Below are positions 26,540-35,478 of a DNA stretch of 64,000 nucleotides, one piece after another; the stretch's first letter is position 1; each line of letters starts with the position of its first letter. This DNA comes from Clostridium cylindrosporum DSM 605 (GTDB taxonomy: Bacteria > Bacillota > Clostridia > Clostridiales > Caloramatoraceae). The position numbers were made by a program, and so were the translations under genes. Location of the stretch: positions 401,657 to 465,656 of the forward strand of contig NZ_LFVU01000027.1 of the NCBI RefSeq assembly GCF_001047375.1, read 5' to 3'. Under the pieces are notes generated by a model. The model was not told the origin of the DNA, ran no database searches, and saw only the letters and a list, made by a program, of their open reading frames with translations.

Positions 26540-27502
26540 ATGAGAGTAACTCAAAGAGCGATGGTTAGTAATTATCTTCATAATTTAAATAAAAATTACA
26601 AGGCAATGGGTAGTATACAGCAACAACTTGCAACAGGTCATAAGGTTTCAAAACCATCGGATAACCCATTTATAGTAACAAGAACAATGGAGCTTAAGGC
26701 CTCAATTGCAGCTAATGAAAGATATAAGCAAAATATCGAAGAAGGTATTGGGTGGACTGATACTCAGGAAATGGCACTAGGTCAGATAAACGACGTTCTC
26801 CAAAAGGTTAGAGAACTAACAGTTCAAGGGGCTACAGGTACAAATGCTGAGTCAGACAAGCAGGCTATATCTTCTCAACTAAAGCAGCTAAAGGAGCAGT
26901 TAGTAGAAATAGCTAATACATCATATGATGGTAGATATATATTTTCGGGGCAAAGAACAACAGAAAAGCCATTCATAATATCTGATGGAAATTTAAAAGA
27001 TGAAAAAGGTAATGCAGTTCCTAAGGGCGGTGTATTATATATGGGATCAAATGAGGGTTTAGTTAAAGAACTTTCACCTGGGGTAAGTCTTGATATAGGA
27101 GTAAATGGACAAGATTTTTTTAAGGAAGAATATACGTCCAATTCTAGTACTACTACTTCTACAGACAATAAGGGGATATTTGCAACTATTGATAATATAA
27201 TAGACTCGTTAGGTTCTGCCCCAACACAAACAACAACATCATTACTTGGTGCACTGGATAAAAATATGGAAAATATATCAACTATACGTAGTGAGTGTGG
27301 GGCAAGACAAAATAGACTAGAGGATATGAATAATAAAAATGATTCAGAAACATATAATATGACAACTTTATTAGCTAAGACATATGATATAGACCTTGCT
27401 GAGACTTATACGGAGGCTAAAGTTCTTGAGTCAGTATATCAAGCATCGTTAAATGTTGGGGCAAGAGTGCTTCAACCTAGTATATTAGATTTTTTAAGAT
27501 AG
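26540..27502 (+). CDS. flgL: Hook-associated protein 3 FlgL
   Basis: FlgL is the second hook-filament junction protein and is flagellin-related. The 320-residue protein has the N-terminal D0/D1 region (MRVTQRAMVSNYLHNLNKN, QQQLATGHKVSKPSDNP). The C-terminal coiled region is DIDLAETYTEAKVLESVYQASL, ending in SILDFLR, as in FlgL. It is not flagellin: the ends match FlgL and the gene follows flgK. A GGTAGGTGATTAAATG ribosome site precedes it. Confidence 0.96.
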   Translation: MRVTQRAMVSNYLHNLNKNYKAMGSIQQQLATGHKVSKPSDNPFIVTRTMELKASIAANERYKQNIEEGIGWTDTQEMALGQINDVLQKVRELTVQGATGTNAESDKQAISSQLKQLKEQLVEIANTSYDGRYIFSGQRTTEKPFIISDGNLKDEKGNAVPKGGVLYMGSNEGLVKELSPGVSLDIGVNGQDFFKEEYTSNSSTTTSTDNKGIFATIDNIIDSLGSAPTQTTTSLLGALDKNMENISTIRSECGARQNRLEDMNNKNDSETYNMTTLLAKTYDIDLAETYTEAKVLESVYQASLNVGARVLQPSILDFLR

Positions 27503-27512
27503 GATGATAAGA

Positions 27513-27932
27513 ATGAATATAAGCACTAAGTTTTTCGGAGAAATAGAGATAGACAAAAACTCGATTTTAAGTTTTGAAAGTGGTATTCCAGGATTTGAAG
27601 AATACAAGCAATATGCAATTATAGATGTAGAGGACAGAAAATTTAAGTGTCTTCAAAGTATTGATGAAAAGGATGTATGCCTTATTATCATATCACCATG
27701 GGACTACTTTGAAAGTTATGAATTCAATATATCTGATAGTGAGGTAAATGAACTTGGAATTATAGAAAGTAACCAAGCTTTGGTATTTAATATAGTAACA
27801 GTTAGAGAAAATAATGTTACGGCTAATCTAATAGCACCTATAGTTATAAATATACTTAACAATAAGGCTAGGCAGATAGTTTTATGTAATAGTAATTATA
27901 GTGTTAGAGAGGGTATAGAATGCTTGTTTTAA
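27513..27932 (+). CDS. fliW: Flagellar assembly factor FliW
   Basis: FliW binds flagellin and CsrA in a partner switch: when flagellin accumulates, FliW is occupied and CsrA is free to repress flagellin translation. The protein (139 residues from the preferred ATG at 27513, or 142 from the ATG at 27504) has the FliW signature FFGEIEIDKNSILSFESGIPGF, split here as FFGEIEI and FESGIPGFEEY. It ends with IVLCNSNYSVREGIE. The stop overlaps csrA by 13 bases, so the two antagonists are made together. Confidence 0.95.
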   Translation: MNISTKFFGEIEIDKNSILSFESGIPGFEEYKQYAIIDVEDRKFKCLQSIDEKDVCLIIISPWDYFESYEFNISDSEVNELGIIESNQALVFNIVTVRENNVTANLIAPIVINILNNKARQIVLCNSNYSVREGIECLF

Positions 27933-28132
27933 AGAGAAAAGAAGGGGAATCTATAGTTATAGGTGATGATATAGAACTTACTATCAATGAAATTTCAAGT
28001 AGTTATGTAAAACTATCTATTAATGCTCCAAGAAGTATGAAAATAGTTAGGAAAGAGTTATTAATAGAAATAGAAGAGGAAAACTTAGAATCCATAAAAA
28101 ATCTAGATTTTATCATTAAATCGAAGGAGTGA
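27920..28132 (+). CDS. csrA: Carbon storage regulator CsrA (RNA-binding)
   Basis: CsrA binds GGA motifs in mRNA leaders and in this type of genome represses flagellin translation. The 70-residue protein starts MLVLKRKEGESIVIGDDIEL, the nearly invariant CsrA N terminus. A helix and the arginine-bearing NAPRSMKIVRKEL follow, the RNA-contact region. It overlaps fliW upstream and abuts fliD downstream. The target flagellin gene is not in this window. Confidence 0.96.
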   Translation: MLVLKRKEGESIVIGDDIELTINEISSSYVKLSINAPRSMKIVRKELLIEIEEENLESIKNLDFIIKSKE

Positions 28133-28137
28133 TAATT

Positions 28138-29730
28138 ATGGTAATGAGAATTGGAGGACTGGCCTCTGGTATGGATACAGATACTGTTGTAAAGCAAATG
28201 CTTTCAAGGGAACAGGCTAGAGTTGACAAGGTTAAGGGACAAAAGCAAATCCTTCAGTGGCAACAAGAGACATATAGAGATTTTATAGGTCAAATTCAAA
28301 AATTTAAAAATAAATATTTTGATCAGTTAAACAAAGCTACTTATGCCTTGAGTAATAGCTTTTTCTCCAGTAAAACGTCAACTGTTGTGGGATCAGATAG
28401 TGGAGCTGTAAGCATTACACCATCAAACACTGCGAACTCTGGAACATATAAAGTTGATGTAACTACTGTAGCAAAAGGTGCAAAGGTAGAAGCAACACTT
28501 AATGCCAAATTGACTGATTCATTATCGGGTGTAGGTATTAACACAGGTGAAAAAATTACTATAAAGGGAACAGGAATAAGTGATACAGTAATTGAAGTTA
28601 AGGACTCTACTAAAACCATTAGTGATTTAGTAAGCCTTATTAACAATGATACTAATTTAAAAGGGAATATAAATGCTTCATATAGTGAAATAACAGGAAA
28701 ATTAAGTATTGAAACCGTAAATACAGGTAATGCTCAGGAGCTTACTGTTACAGATTCTTTTTCTAATAATAACATTAAGTTCCTCGATAGTAATGTTCAA
28801 AATCCTATAGAAGGTCAAAAGGCTCTAGGCGTAAATGGTAATATTAAAGTTACAGTTAATGGAGGGGCAAGTACCTATACTACAAATAAATTTACTGTTG
28901 ATGGTATTGCATTTAATATTAAAGATATTGGAACTACTCCTACTTCTACTACCTTTGAAGTCAGCCCTAATGTTGATAAGGCAGTAGATAACATTAAAGA
29001 ATTTGTTAAAACTTATAATGAAATGATAGATGGAATAGCTTCTAAGATATATGAAAGAAAGCAATATAAATATTCTCCTTTAACAGATGAACAGAAAAAA
29101 GAAATGAAAGAAGACGAAATTAAAAGTTGGGAAAGCAAGTGTAAAGAAGGTATTATTAAGGGAGATTCTACACTTGAAAAAATGCTATTAGATATGAGAC
29201 AAGCTTTCTCTACTTCTATTGATGGAAAAACTGTAAAGGGAGTTAGTATTAATTTAAAAGATATAGGAATAGGTACTTCAGCAGATTTTACTCAAAGAGG
29301 TAAATTAGAAATAGATGAAGAAAAACTTAGAACAGCTTTAAAAGAAAGACCTGATGATGTTGCAAAATTATTTACTCAAGAAAGTTCAGATTATCCATAT
29401 GATAAGAAAACAGGGTATGGCGGAAATCCTAATAGAAGGGATAATGTAGGTATATTTGTAAGACTAAGTGATATTGTTGAGGATAATATTGGAACAATTG
29501 GAGGTAAGGGATTCCTTCTTAAGAAAGCTGGTATAACAGGAGATATTACAGTAACACAAAATACTATTAGTGACACTATAAAAGAAAAGGACACACTTTT
29601 ATCGGATCTTATTAGAAAGATGTCAGATAAAGAAGCGATGCTATATAATAAATTTGCTACCCTTGAAAGTGTAATGAACAAATATAATTCACAAAGTAGC
29701 TGGTTAACACAACAATTAGGTGGAATGTAA
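28138..29730 (+). CDS. fliD: Flagellar filament cap protein FliD
   Basis: FliD forms the pentameric cap under which flagellin polymerises, and can contribute to adhesion. The 530-residue protein has the FliD N terminus (IGGLASGMDTDTVVKQML, then KQILQWQQETYRDFI). A central beta region follows, and the C-terminal coiled part ends in KFATLESVMNKYNSQSSWLTQ. The ATG at 28138 is preferred to the GTG at 28129, since AAGGAG (28124-28129) is 8 bases upstream of the ATG. It overlaps no gene and is followed by fliT. Confidence 0.96.
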   Translation: MVMRIGGLASGMDTDTVVKQMLSREQARVDKVKGQKQILQWQQETYRDFIGQIQKFKNKYFDQLNKATYALSNSFFSSKTSTVVGSDSGAVSITPSNTANSGTYKVDVTTVAKGAKVEATLNAKLTDSLSGVGINTGEKITIKGTGISDTVIEVKDSTKTISDLVSLINNDTNLKGNINASYSEITGKLSIETVNTGNAQELTVTDSFSNNNIKFLDSNVQNPIEGQKALGVNGNIKVTVNGGASTYTTNKFTVDGIAFNIKDIGTTPTSTTFEVSPNVDKAVDNIKEFVKTYNEMIDGIASKIYERKQYKYSPLTDEQKKEMKEDEIKSWESKCKEGIIKGDSTLEKMLLDMRQAFSTSIDGKTVKGVSINLKDIGIGTSADFTQRGKLEIDEEKLRTALKERPDDVAKLFTQESSDYPYDKKTGYGGNPNRRDNVGIFVRLSDIVEDNIGTIGGKGFLLKKAGITGDITVTQNTISDTIKEKDTLLSDLIRKMSDKEAMLYNKFATLESVMNKYNSQSSWLTQQLGGM

Positions 29731-29733
29731 AAG

Positions 29734-30111
29734 GTGAATAACTTAGAATTAATAAATCATCTAAATAAATTTAAAGATAAAACACTAGAAATAATCAGTG
29801 TTCTTGAAAAAGATGATGAATATATATTAGATAATTTGGATTCTCTTTTTAGGGAAAGGCAAAGTATTATAGACAAAATAGACACTTTAGAGACCGTACA
29901 GGATGAATTTAAATTAATTGCTTCTGAATTAAATTTAAGCTTTCAAGAGGAAAGGTTAAATTCCATTCTTGAAGAGAAAAGAAAGACACTAAAGGATGAA
30001 GTTCTTCAAGTGAAAAAAGATATTACTAAAATGAAAAATCAAAGACTATTAAATAAGAAGTATGTAAACATGAATCCAATTGATCCAGTATTTTTAAGTA
30101 AAAAGTTTTAA
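29734..30111 (+). CDS. FliT-like flagellar chaperone
   Basis: This is a 125-residue, highly helical, charged protein with long heptad-like stretches (FRERQSIIDKIDTLETVQDEF). It is placed directly after fliD, where FliT, the export chaperone for FliD, is found. The sequence is poorly conserved in this family, so the assignment rests on size, helical nature and position. GTG start at 29734 with AAAAGGTGAATAA overlapping the end of fliD. A terminator follows, marking the end of the flgM-fliD transcription unit or a partial stop before flaG. Confidence 0.75.
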   Translation: MNNLELINHLNKFKDKTLEIISVLEKDDEYILDNLDSLFRERQSIIDKIDTLETVQDEFKLIASELNLSFQEERLNSILEEKRKTLKDEVLQVKKDITKMKNQRLLNKKYVNMNPIDPVFLSKKF

Positions 30112-30113
30112 TG

Positions 30114-30143
30114 AATAGAGCAAGGACTTCTCCTTGCTCTATT
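30114..30143 (+). terminator. Terminator-like hairpin after fliT
   Basis: 13-bp stem AATAGAGCAAGGA / TCCTTGCTCTATT with loop CTTC. The T tail is weak (ATTTAAT), so some readthrough to flaG is likely. Confidence 0.75.
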
Positions 30144-30194
30144 TAATAAAATATAAAGCAAGCATTTAATTTAAAACATTTGGAGGTGAATAAA

Positions 30195-30506
30195 GTGGAA
30201 CTAGGTCAAGTATCAAAAAGCTCTTCTTTTGATCAAAGACTAATCAAAATAAAAGAAGAAATCGGAGAAGTTGATACTAATGATAGAAAGAATATCGAGG
30301 AAAAAGTCAGTAAAGCTAATAAAATATTGTCACAGGAATCAACTTATTTAAAATTTGAGATACATGGAAAGACCAATGAAATTATGATAAAGATAATTCA
30401 ATCTGAAACAGGAGAAGTTATAAAGGAACTTCCGCCAGAAAAGCTTGTAGACATGATTGCTGAAATATGTGAAATGGCAGGGCTTTTTATAGATAAAAAG
30501 ATTTAG
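30195..30506 (+). CDS. flaG: FlaG family flagellar protein
   Basis: FlaG proteins influence filament length in several bacteria. This 103-residue protein has the FlaG C-terminal domain: LKFEIHGKTNEIMIKIIQ, then GEVIKELPPEKLVDMIA, then ID at the end. The N-terminal half is charged and likely disordered. GTG at 30195 is preferred to the TTG at 30180, because GGAGGTGAA (30182-30190) is the ribosome site. It is followed 12 bases later by a gene that looks like a diverged relative. Confidence 0.9.
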   Translation: MELGQVSKSSSFDQRLIKIKEEIGEVDTNDRKNIEEKVSKANKILSQESTYLKFEIHGKTNEIMIKIIQSETGEVIKELPPEKLVDMIAEICEMAGLFIDKKI

Positions 30507-30518
30507 GAGGGAGAAGTC

Positions 30519-30875
30519 TTGGCTATTCATCCTTTTACACTTGATTATTCAGATGCTAATGTCATAAAAAACCTTCAGGTTGAAACTATACAAACTGTTA
30601 AAAAGAGTACAATGACTAAAGAAACAAATAATAAGAAAAATCCTAAAAAAAGAAGTTTTCATAGCGAAAAACAAGATGAATTTGCTAAGGAATTAACTCT
30701 AGTATTTGATAAGATGGATTTAGTTTTCGAATATATTATAGGAAACCATAAAATTAACATAAAGGTATACGATAAATATAAAGAACTCATTTTAGAGGAT
30801 AGTTTAGAAGATCTCGAAGATCTTTTAATATCTATTAAAAATGAAAAAGGAAAAATTATTGACTTAAAAGTTTAG
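30519..30875 (+). CDS. Hypothetical flagellar protein, possibly a diverged FlaG
   Basis: I do not recognise a named family. The 118-residue protein has a polar, lysine- and threonine-rich N half (about 20-55) and a compact C half. The last 51 residues can be laid against the last 52 of the preceding FlaG with almost no gaps. They share an LxFE start, an IxIK core at the same distance, I-x-E then E-x-L-x-D, and a G-x-x-ID-x-K end. That suggests an ancient duplication. TTG start at 30519 with AGGAGGGAGAAG upstream. It lies between flaG and fliS and is surely part of the filament-assembly operon. Role unknown. Confidence 0.75.
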   Translation: MAIHPFTLDYSDANVIKNLQVETIQTVKKSTMTKETNNKKNPKKRSFHSEKQDEFAKELTLVFDKMDLVFEYIIGNHKINIKVYDKYKELILEDSLEDLEDLLISIKNEKGKIIDLKV

Positions 30876-30886
30876 AGGTGAAGTAA

Positions 30887-31267
30887 ATGATTAATTCTAA
30901 TGCTTTAAATGCATATCAAAGTAATAGTGTAAACACTGCTTCTAGAGAAAAGCTTCTTATTATGCTACTTGATGGGCTTGTAAAGTTCATGAGACAAGGT
31001 ATAGTAGGTTTAGAAGAAAAAAGTATAAAAGTATCAAATTCCAATTTTCAAAAAGCTCAAAGTATAATACTAGAACTTCAATCTACTCTAGACTTAGCTA
31101 GAGGGGGAGAAATAGCATCTTCTTTGAATCTTTTATATGATTATTTATATAGAAGATTAATTGACGCAAATATTAAAAAAGATAAAGAAGTTGCTAATGA
31201 AGTATTAGGGTTTTGTATAGAGATTAGAGATACCTTTAGTGAAGCGTATAAGAAAATGAAAAAATAA
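30887..31267 (+). CDS. fliS: Flagellin export chaperone FliS
   Basis: FliS keeps flagellin from polymerising in the cytoplasm and brings it to the export gate. The 126-residue protein shows ALNAYQSNSVNTASREKLLIMLLDG, here read as AYQSNSVNTAS and KLLIMLLDGLVKFM, plus LYDYLYRRLIDANI, the family hallmark. Helical throughout. Last gene of the late block and followed by a strong terminator. Its client flagellin is not encoded in the window. Confidence 0.96.
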   Translation: MINSNALNAYQSNSVNTASREKLLIMLLDGLVKFMRQGIVGLEEKSIKVSNSNFQKAQSIILELQSTLDLARGGEIASSLNLLYDYLYRRLIDANIKKDKEVANEVLGFCIEIRDTFSEAYKKMKK

Positions 31268-31286
31268 TTAAATAATATAAAGTTTC

Positions 31287-31340
31287 AACCTTCAGATTTT
31301 CATAAGGGGTTTATTTTTATGAAAATATGAAGGTTTTTTT
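31287..31340 (+). terminator. Terminator after fliS
   Basis: AACCTTCA and ATTTTCAT pair with ATGAAAAT and TGAAGGTT across an 11-15-base loop, with one bulge; a T7 tail follows. Confidence 0.9.
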
Positions 31341-31678
31341 CACTTTTTGAATAATATGCATTTTAAAAAACTAAAAGTAATATAAGTAAAATTAATATAT
31401 AATATTTAAATAATAGTACCATAGGTAATTAATATGATATTATTAAAAAAGTAGGAGAATAGTTATATATAGCAAAAATAATCTATAAAAAGTAAAAATG
31501 GGGTTTATTTTTCCATTTAAATAGTATAAAATTACTTTAATGAGAAAATTAATTTAATTTTAAAAAAAATTAAAAAAGTAATTTTATTAAAAAGAAGGAA
31601 TAATAACCAATAATTTCTAATTATTAACATTGGAGGGTAAATTAAATATTATATATATAAGATGAAAGAGGAGAGGTT
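31341..31678. other. AT-rich gap before the flgB operon
   Basis: 338 bases with no supported gene. It must carry the promoter of the large flagellar operon, but no convincing -35/-10 pair or sigma-28 element could be chosen. The best partial match is TATAAA near 31526. A GGAGGG near 31632 has no ORF behind it. I looked for a c-di-GMP riboswitch (GNRA-capped stem, AAAGC, CTAAG/TATG receptor) and saw none. Confidence 0.6.
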
Positions 31679-32086
31679 ATGGTTCAAAGTGTAGATTCTA
31701 TAACGTATAACTTATTAAAGGGGGCTATTGATGCAAGTGCGGCAAGAGGTAAGGTAATATCTAATAATATTGCAAATGTTAACACCCCTGGTTTTAAAGA
31801 ATCGACTGTGAAATTTGAGGAAAATCTACAGCAAGCTGTAAAAAATAATTCAATTTCTTTAAAAACTACAAATAAAAGACATATAAGTGATAGAAAAGAT
31901 TTTAATAGTGGATATACTGTCGAAACAGATAAATCTACAAGCATGAGGCCAGATGGAAATAATGTAGATATTGAGAAAGAAATGGTTGAGCTATCATCAA
32001 ATAATATGTATTATAACTTTCTGATATCTAGAATAAATGGAAATATTTCAACTAAAAGATACATAATTAGCGAGGGGAGAAAATAG
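31679..32086 (+). CDS. flgB: Flagellar proximal rod protein FlgB
   Basis: FlgB is one of the first rod proteins assembled on the MS ring. The 135-residue protein has ARGKVISNNIANVNTPGFKES, the rod/hook N-terminal motif with the FlgB-type spacing. The C-terminal segment is GNNVDIEKEMVELSSNNMYYNFL, typical of the family. A strong GAGGAGAGG site precedes the ATG. It heads the largest flagellar operon of the window, ahead of flgC with a 3-base gap. Confidence 0.96.
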   Translation: MVQSVDSITYNLLKGAIDASAARGKVISNNIANVNTPGFKESTVKFEENLQQAVKNNSISLKTTNKRHISDRKDFNSGYTVETDKSTSMRPDGNNVDIEKEMVELSSNNMYYNFLISRINGNISTKRYIISEGRK

Positions 32087-32089
32087 TAT

Positions 32090-32524
32090 ATGAGTTTGTT
32101 TAGTGCACTTACAATAAGTTCTACAGGACTTACTGCTGAGAGAATGAGGATGGATACGATATCTAATAATATAGCTAATATGGAAACAACTAGAACAAAA
32201 AATGGAGGACCATATGTTAGAAAGGTTGTAACATTCGAGGAAAATTTGAATAAAACACTAAATGAATTTGATTCATCAAAGGAAAAGAGATTTGGGGGAG
32301 TTAAAGTATCTAGTATTCAAGATGATAATTCAACACCAATTAAGAAAATATACAATCCTAATCACCCTGATGCTGATGGAGAAGGGTATGTACTAATGCC
32401 AAATGTTAATCCATTAAATGAGATGGTTGATCTTATTACAGCTTCAAGAGGATATGAAGCTAATGTTACAGCATTAAATACAAGTAAGCAAATGTTTATG
32501 AAGGCACTAGAAATAGGAAGGTAG
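32090..32524 (+). CDS. flgC: Flagellar proximal rod protein FlgC
   Basis: This is a proximal rod subunit of 144 residues. The N-terminal motif is LTISSTGLTAERMRMDTISNNIAN. The C-terminal part reads MPNVNPLNEMVDLITASRGYEAN followed by NTSKQMFMKALEIGR, nearly identical to other FlgC proteins. It lies between flgB and fliE in the order found across bacteria. ATG start with GAGGGGAG upstream, overlapping the end of flgB. Confidence 0.97.
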   Translation: MSLFSALTISSTGLTAERMRMDTISNNIANMETTRTKNGGPYVRKVVTFEENLNKTLNEFDSSKEKRFGGVKVSSIQDDNSTPIKKIYNPNHPDADGEGYVLMPNVNPLNEMVDLITASRGYEANVTALNTSKQMFMKALEIGR

Positions 32525-32534
32525 GTAAAGATTA

Positions 32535-32837
32535 ATGAAAATAGATGCTATAAGCACTTTAAATACTTTAGGTTTAGATAATTCGATAATAGATAAGACA
32601 AAGAGAAGTAGCGAAACAAAAAGTTTTGGAGATTTTCTTAAGGAATCATTAGATAAGGTAAATGATAAACAAATAAATTCTAACGAAATAACTCAAAAGG
32701 CTATAATTGGAGAAGTTAGCAATGTACATGATGTATTAGTTGCTGCAGAGGAAGCAAAGCTTTCACTGGAATTAACGGTTCAAGTAAGAAATAAAATTGT
32801 TGAAGCGTATCAAGAAATAAATAGAATGCAGTTGTAA
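32535..32837 (+). CDS. fliE: Flagellar hook-basal body complex protein FliE
   Basis: FliE is the adaptor between the MS ring and the rod. The 100-residue protein carries FGDFLKESLDKVNDKQI, then VSNVHDVLVAAEEAKLSLELTVQVRNKIVEAYQEINRMQL, here recognised by VHDVLVAAEEAKLSL and VEAYQEI. The disordered N terminus is normal for FliE. It is followed by fliF after 31 bases. Confidence 0.96.
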   Translation: MKIDAISTLNTLGLDNSIIDKTKRSSETKSFGDFLKESLDKVNDKQINSNEITQKAIIGEVSNVHDVLVAAEEAKLSLELTVQVRNKIVEAYQEINRMQL

Positions 32838-32868
32838 ATAATTATAAGCAGCTAAAGGAGTGCAAAAT

Positions 32869-34461
32869 ATGAGTAAATTTCTCGAATTTTTTAAAGATAA
32901 GTTTGAGAAGTGGAAAGCATGGTCTAAAATAAAGAAAATAATTTCAATTTCACTAGTAGCTTTGCTAATATCAACTATAGTAATTGGAATTGTTTATGGA
33001 GCGAAAACAGAGTATGCGACACTTTTTTCTAACTTAGAGTTAGCTGATTCGAATAAAGTGGTAGAAAAGTTAAAAGCTGACAAAATACCTTATAAAATAG
33101 AGGGTAATTCTATATTAGTTCCAAAGGAAAATGTAGATGAACTTAGAATGTCAACTTTATCAGATGGAACTGTTTCATCAGGGAAAGGATTTGAACTTTT
33201 TGATCAAACTGCTTTTGGTATGACGGATAAAGAAGCAACGGTAAAGTACCAAAGAGCCCTGCAGGGAGAGCTTGAAAAAACAATAAGTGGATTTGAAGAA
33301 GTTGAAAAGGCAAGAGTTCTTTTAGTACTACCGGAGGAAACGGTTTTTTCTAAGGAAACAGAAAAAGGAAGAGCTTCTGTTACTTTAGCTTTAAAAGGAG
33401 TAGATACACTTCAGCCTGAAAAGGTTAAAGCTATAGTTGCTTTAATAACAGGTAGTGTTAAGAATGTTCCAAAGGAAAATGTCGAAGTAATGGATAGTAA
33501 GATGAACCTTTTAACTGAAAATCTATATGATAGTGGTACTGAGGGAACAGTTTCTTCGTTAAAGCAACATGATGCTGAGATAAGTTTTGAAAAAAAGCTT
33601 CAAAGTGAAGTTACAAGAAGTTTGGAAGCTATGTTTGGTAAAAACAAGGTTAGAGTTAACGTTAATGCAGATCTTGATTTTGATTCAAAACAAAGAACAA
33701 CTATTGTATATGATAAGGATGATGTAATTCCAAGAAGTGTAAAGGATGTAAAGGAAAGTACAACGGACTCATCAGGAAATACTGTAGGAACACCAGGAGT
33801 GGATACAAATGCAGGAGTTAATTATCCACAGGGAAATTCTACACAAGGTGAATCAAATTCTGAAAAGTCCGATGTGACAACTAACAATGAAATTGGACAA
33901 ACTGAGGAAAAACTTATTTCAGCGCCTGGTGAAGTTAGAAGATTGACTTCTTCAGTTATGATTGATGGAAACTTAACCGAGGCTGAAAAAGCCTCTGTAA
34001 GAAATATGGTAGCAGCAGCAATAGGATTTGATTCTGTTAATAGACGAGATGTTATTAATGTAGATTCAATGATATTTGATGAAGCTTCTAAAAAGGCAGA
34101 AAAACTTGAAGCTGAAAAAATAGCTAAGCAAGAGGCACAGCAGGCTTTAGTTAAGACAATAGTGCTGATAGCTGTTGGAGTAGTACTTTTAGTTGGAAGC
34201 ATAGTAGCACTTCTTATATGGAGAAAGAGAAAGAGGGAAGAAGAGGAACTTATTCAAGAAGCAATGGAGGGAACTGGAACGAATCTTAACATTGCAGATT
34301 CTACATCACCTATGGGTCCTTCAGAATATTCTCCTCTTCTTGATGAAAATGAGGAAGATTATGGAATGAATCTTGAAAGTGAAATTAGAAGTTATGCATC
34401 TAAAAAACCTGAACAAGTTGTTGAAATTATTAAAACATGGTTATCTGAGGATGAGAGGTGA
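32869..34461 (+). CDS. fliF: Flagellar MS-ring protein FliF
   Basis: FliF builds the MS ring in the cytoplasmic membrane. The 530-residue protein has an N-terminal TM helix (about 22-42, ISISLVALLISTIVIGIVYG). Ring-building motifs follow (YATLFSNLELADSNKVVEKL; SGKGFELFDQTAFGMTD). A polar periplasmic loop comes next, then a second TM helix (about 420-445) and a C-terminal tail ending in IIKTWLSEDE that binds FliG. ATG at 32869 is preferred to GTG at 32860, which is in the ribosome site AAAGGAG (32854-32860). Confidence 0.97.
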   Translation: MSKFLEFFKDKFEKWKAWSKIKKIISISLVALLISTIVIGIVYGAKTEYATLFSNLELADSNKVVEKLKADKIPYKIEGNSILVPKENVDELRMSTLSDGTVSSGKGFELFDQTAFGMTDKEATVKYQRALQGELEKTISGFEEVEKARVLLVLPEETVFSKETEKGRASVTLALKGVDTLQPEKVKAIVALITGSVKNVPKENVEVMDSKMNLLTENLYDSGTEGTVSSLKQHDAEISFEKKLQSEVTRSLEAMFGKNKVRVNVNADLDFDSKQRTTIVYDKDDVIPRSVKDVKESTTDSSGNTVGTPGVDTNAGVNYPQGNSTQGESNSEKSDVTTNNEIGQTEEKLISAPGEVRRLTSSVMIDGNLTEAEKASVRNMVAAAIGFDSVNRRDVINVDSMIFDEASKKAEKLEAEKIAKQEAQQALVKTIVLIAVGVVLLVGSIVALLIWRKRKREEEELIQEAMEGTGTNLNIADSTSPMGPSEYSPLLDENEEDYGMNLESEIRSYASKKPEQVVEIIKTWLSEDER

Positions 34462-34467
34462 TAAAAA

Positions 34468-35478
34468 TTGGCTAATACTAAGTTAACTGGGGTTCAAAAA
34501 GCAGCCATACTGTTTGTAACATTAGGACCAGATGCATCTGCACCAATAATTAAAAACCTACCAGAACCTGAAATTCAAAAGATAACTTTTGAAATTGCAA
34601 ATATGCCGAAAATAAAAAGGGAACTTAGACAAGAAGTTCTAAAGGAATTTGTAGATTTAAATAAGGCAAAGGACTTTATAATTGAAGGCGGGTTTGAGTA
34701 TGCTAAGAATCTATTAAGTAAGGCTTTAGGTTCACAAAGGGCAAGCGAGATTATAGAAAAGGTTTCTGAGGTAACTCAGCAGTACAGACCTTTTGCTATT
34801 GCTAGGAAAGCAGATGCAGCTCAACTTTTAAATGTAATTCAAAGTGAGCACCCACAAACAATTGCTTTAATACTATGTCATCTTCAAGCTGAAAAATCAG
34901 CACAGATCTTGTCAGGGTTATCCGATGAACTTCAATCAGAGGTTGCAAAAAGAGTTGCAACTATGAGTAATACATCACCAATAGTTATTGAAGAAGTAGA
35001 AAGAGTACTTGAAAAGAAACTATCTGGTGTTATCAGATCAGAAGCAACTGTTATCGGTGGAATCCAGTCACTTGTTGATATTCTTAACGGAGTTGATAGA
35101 GGAACGGAAAAATCTATTATTGAAGAGCTTGATCGTGATGAACCAGAACTTGCAGAAAAGATTAGAGAATCAATGTTTGTGTTTGAAGATATTATTACTC
35201 TTGGTAATACGTCAATTCAAAGAATATTAAGAGAAGTTGACGTAAGGGAGCTTGCACTTGCATTAAAAGGTTCCTCTGAGGACGTGGCAAATATAATATA
35301 TAAAAATATGTCTAAAAGAGCTGCTCAGACTCTAAAGGAAGACATAGAATTCCTTGGTCCTGTAAGGCTAGTGGATGTAGAAAAGGCACAGCAATCTATT
35401 GTATCTATTGTAAGAAGATTAGATGATACAGGCGAAATAGTACTTTCAAGAGGTGGAGAAGATGCCATCATTGTATAG
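34468..35478 (+). CDS. fliG: Flagellar motor switch protein FliG
   Basis: FliG forms the torque-generating part of the C ring and contacts MotA. The 336-residue protein has the N domain (LTGVQKAAILFVTLGPDASA), the middle EHPQTIALILCHL armadillo region and the C-terminal torque helix. That helix carries the expected charged residues (ALKGSSEDVANIIYKNMSKRAA). TTG start with GAGAGGTGAT upstream. The end overlaps the start of fliH. Confidence 0.97.
   Translation: MANTKLTGVQKAAILFVTLGPDASAPIIKNLPEPEIQKITFEIANMPKIKRELRQEVLKEFVDLNKAKDFIIEGGFEYAKNLLSKALGSQRASEIIEKVSEVTQQYRPFAIARKADAAQLLNVIQSEHPQTIALILCHLQAEKSAQILSGLSDELQSEVAKRVATMSNTSPIVIEEVERVLEKKLSGVIRSEATVIGGIQSLVDILNGVDRGTEKSIIEELDRDEPELAEKIRESMFVFEDIITLGNTSIQRILREVDVRELALALKGSSEDVANIIYKNMSKRAAQTLKEDIEFLGPVRLVDVEKAQQSIVSIVRRLDDTGEIVLSRGGEDAIIV

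Noticed and set aside
30887..31267. FliS or FlgL as hidden flagellin
   Set aside because: Both have full chaperone or junction-protein signatures; no flagellin D0/D1 pair with central domain exists in the window.
31341..31678. c-di-GMP riboswitch before flgB, as known from some clostridia
   Set aside because: No GNRA-capped stem, AAAGC joint or tetraloop receptor could be found; the region is plain AT-rich sequence.
31662..31694. 10-residue leader peptide overlapping the flgB start
   Set aside because: No ribosome site of its own at proper distance; the only nearby Shine-Dalgarno belongs to flgB.
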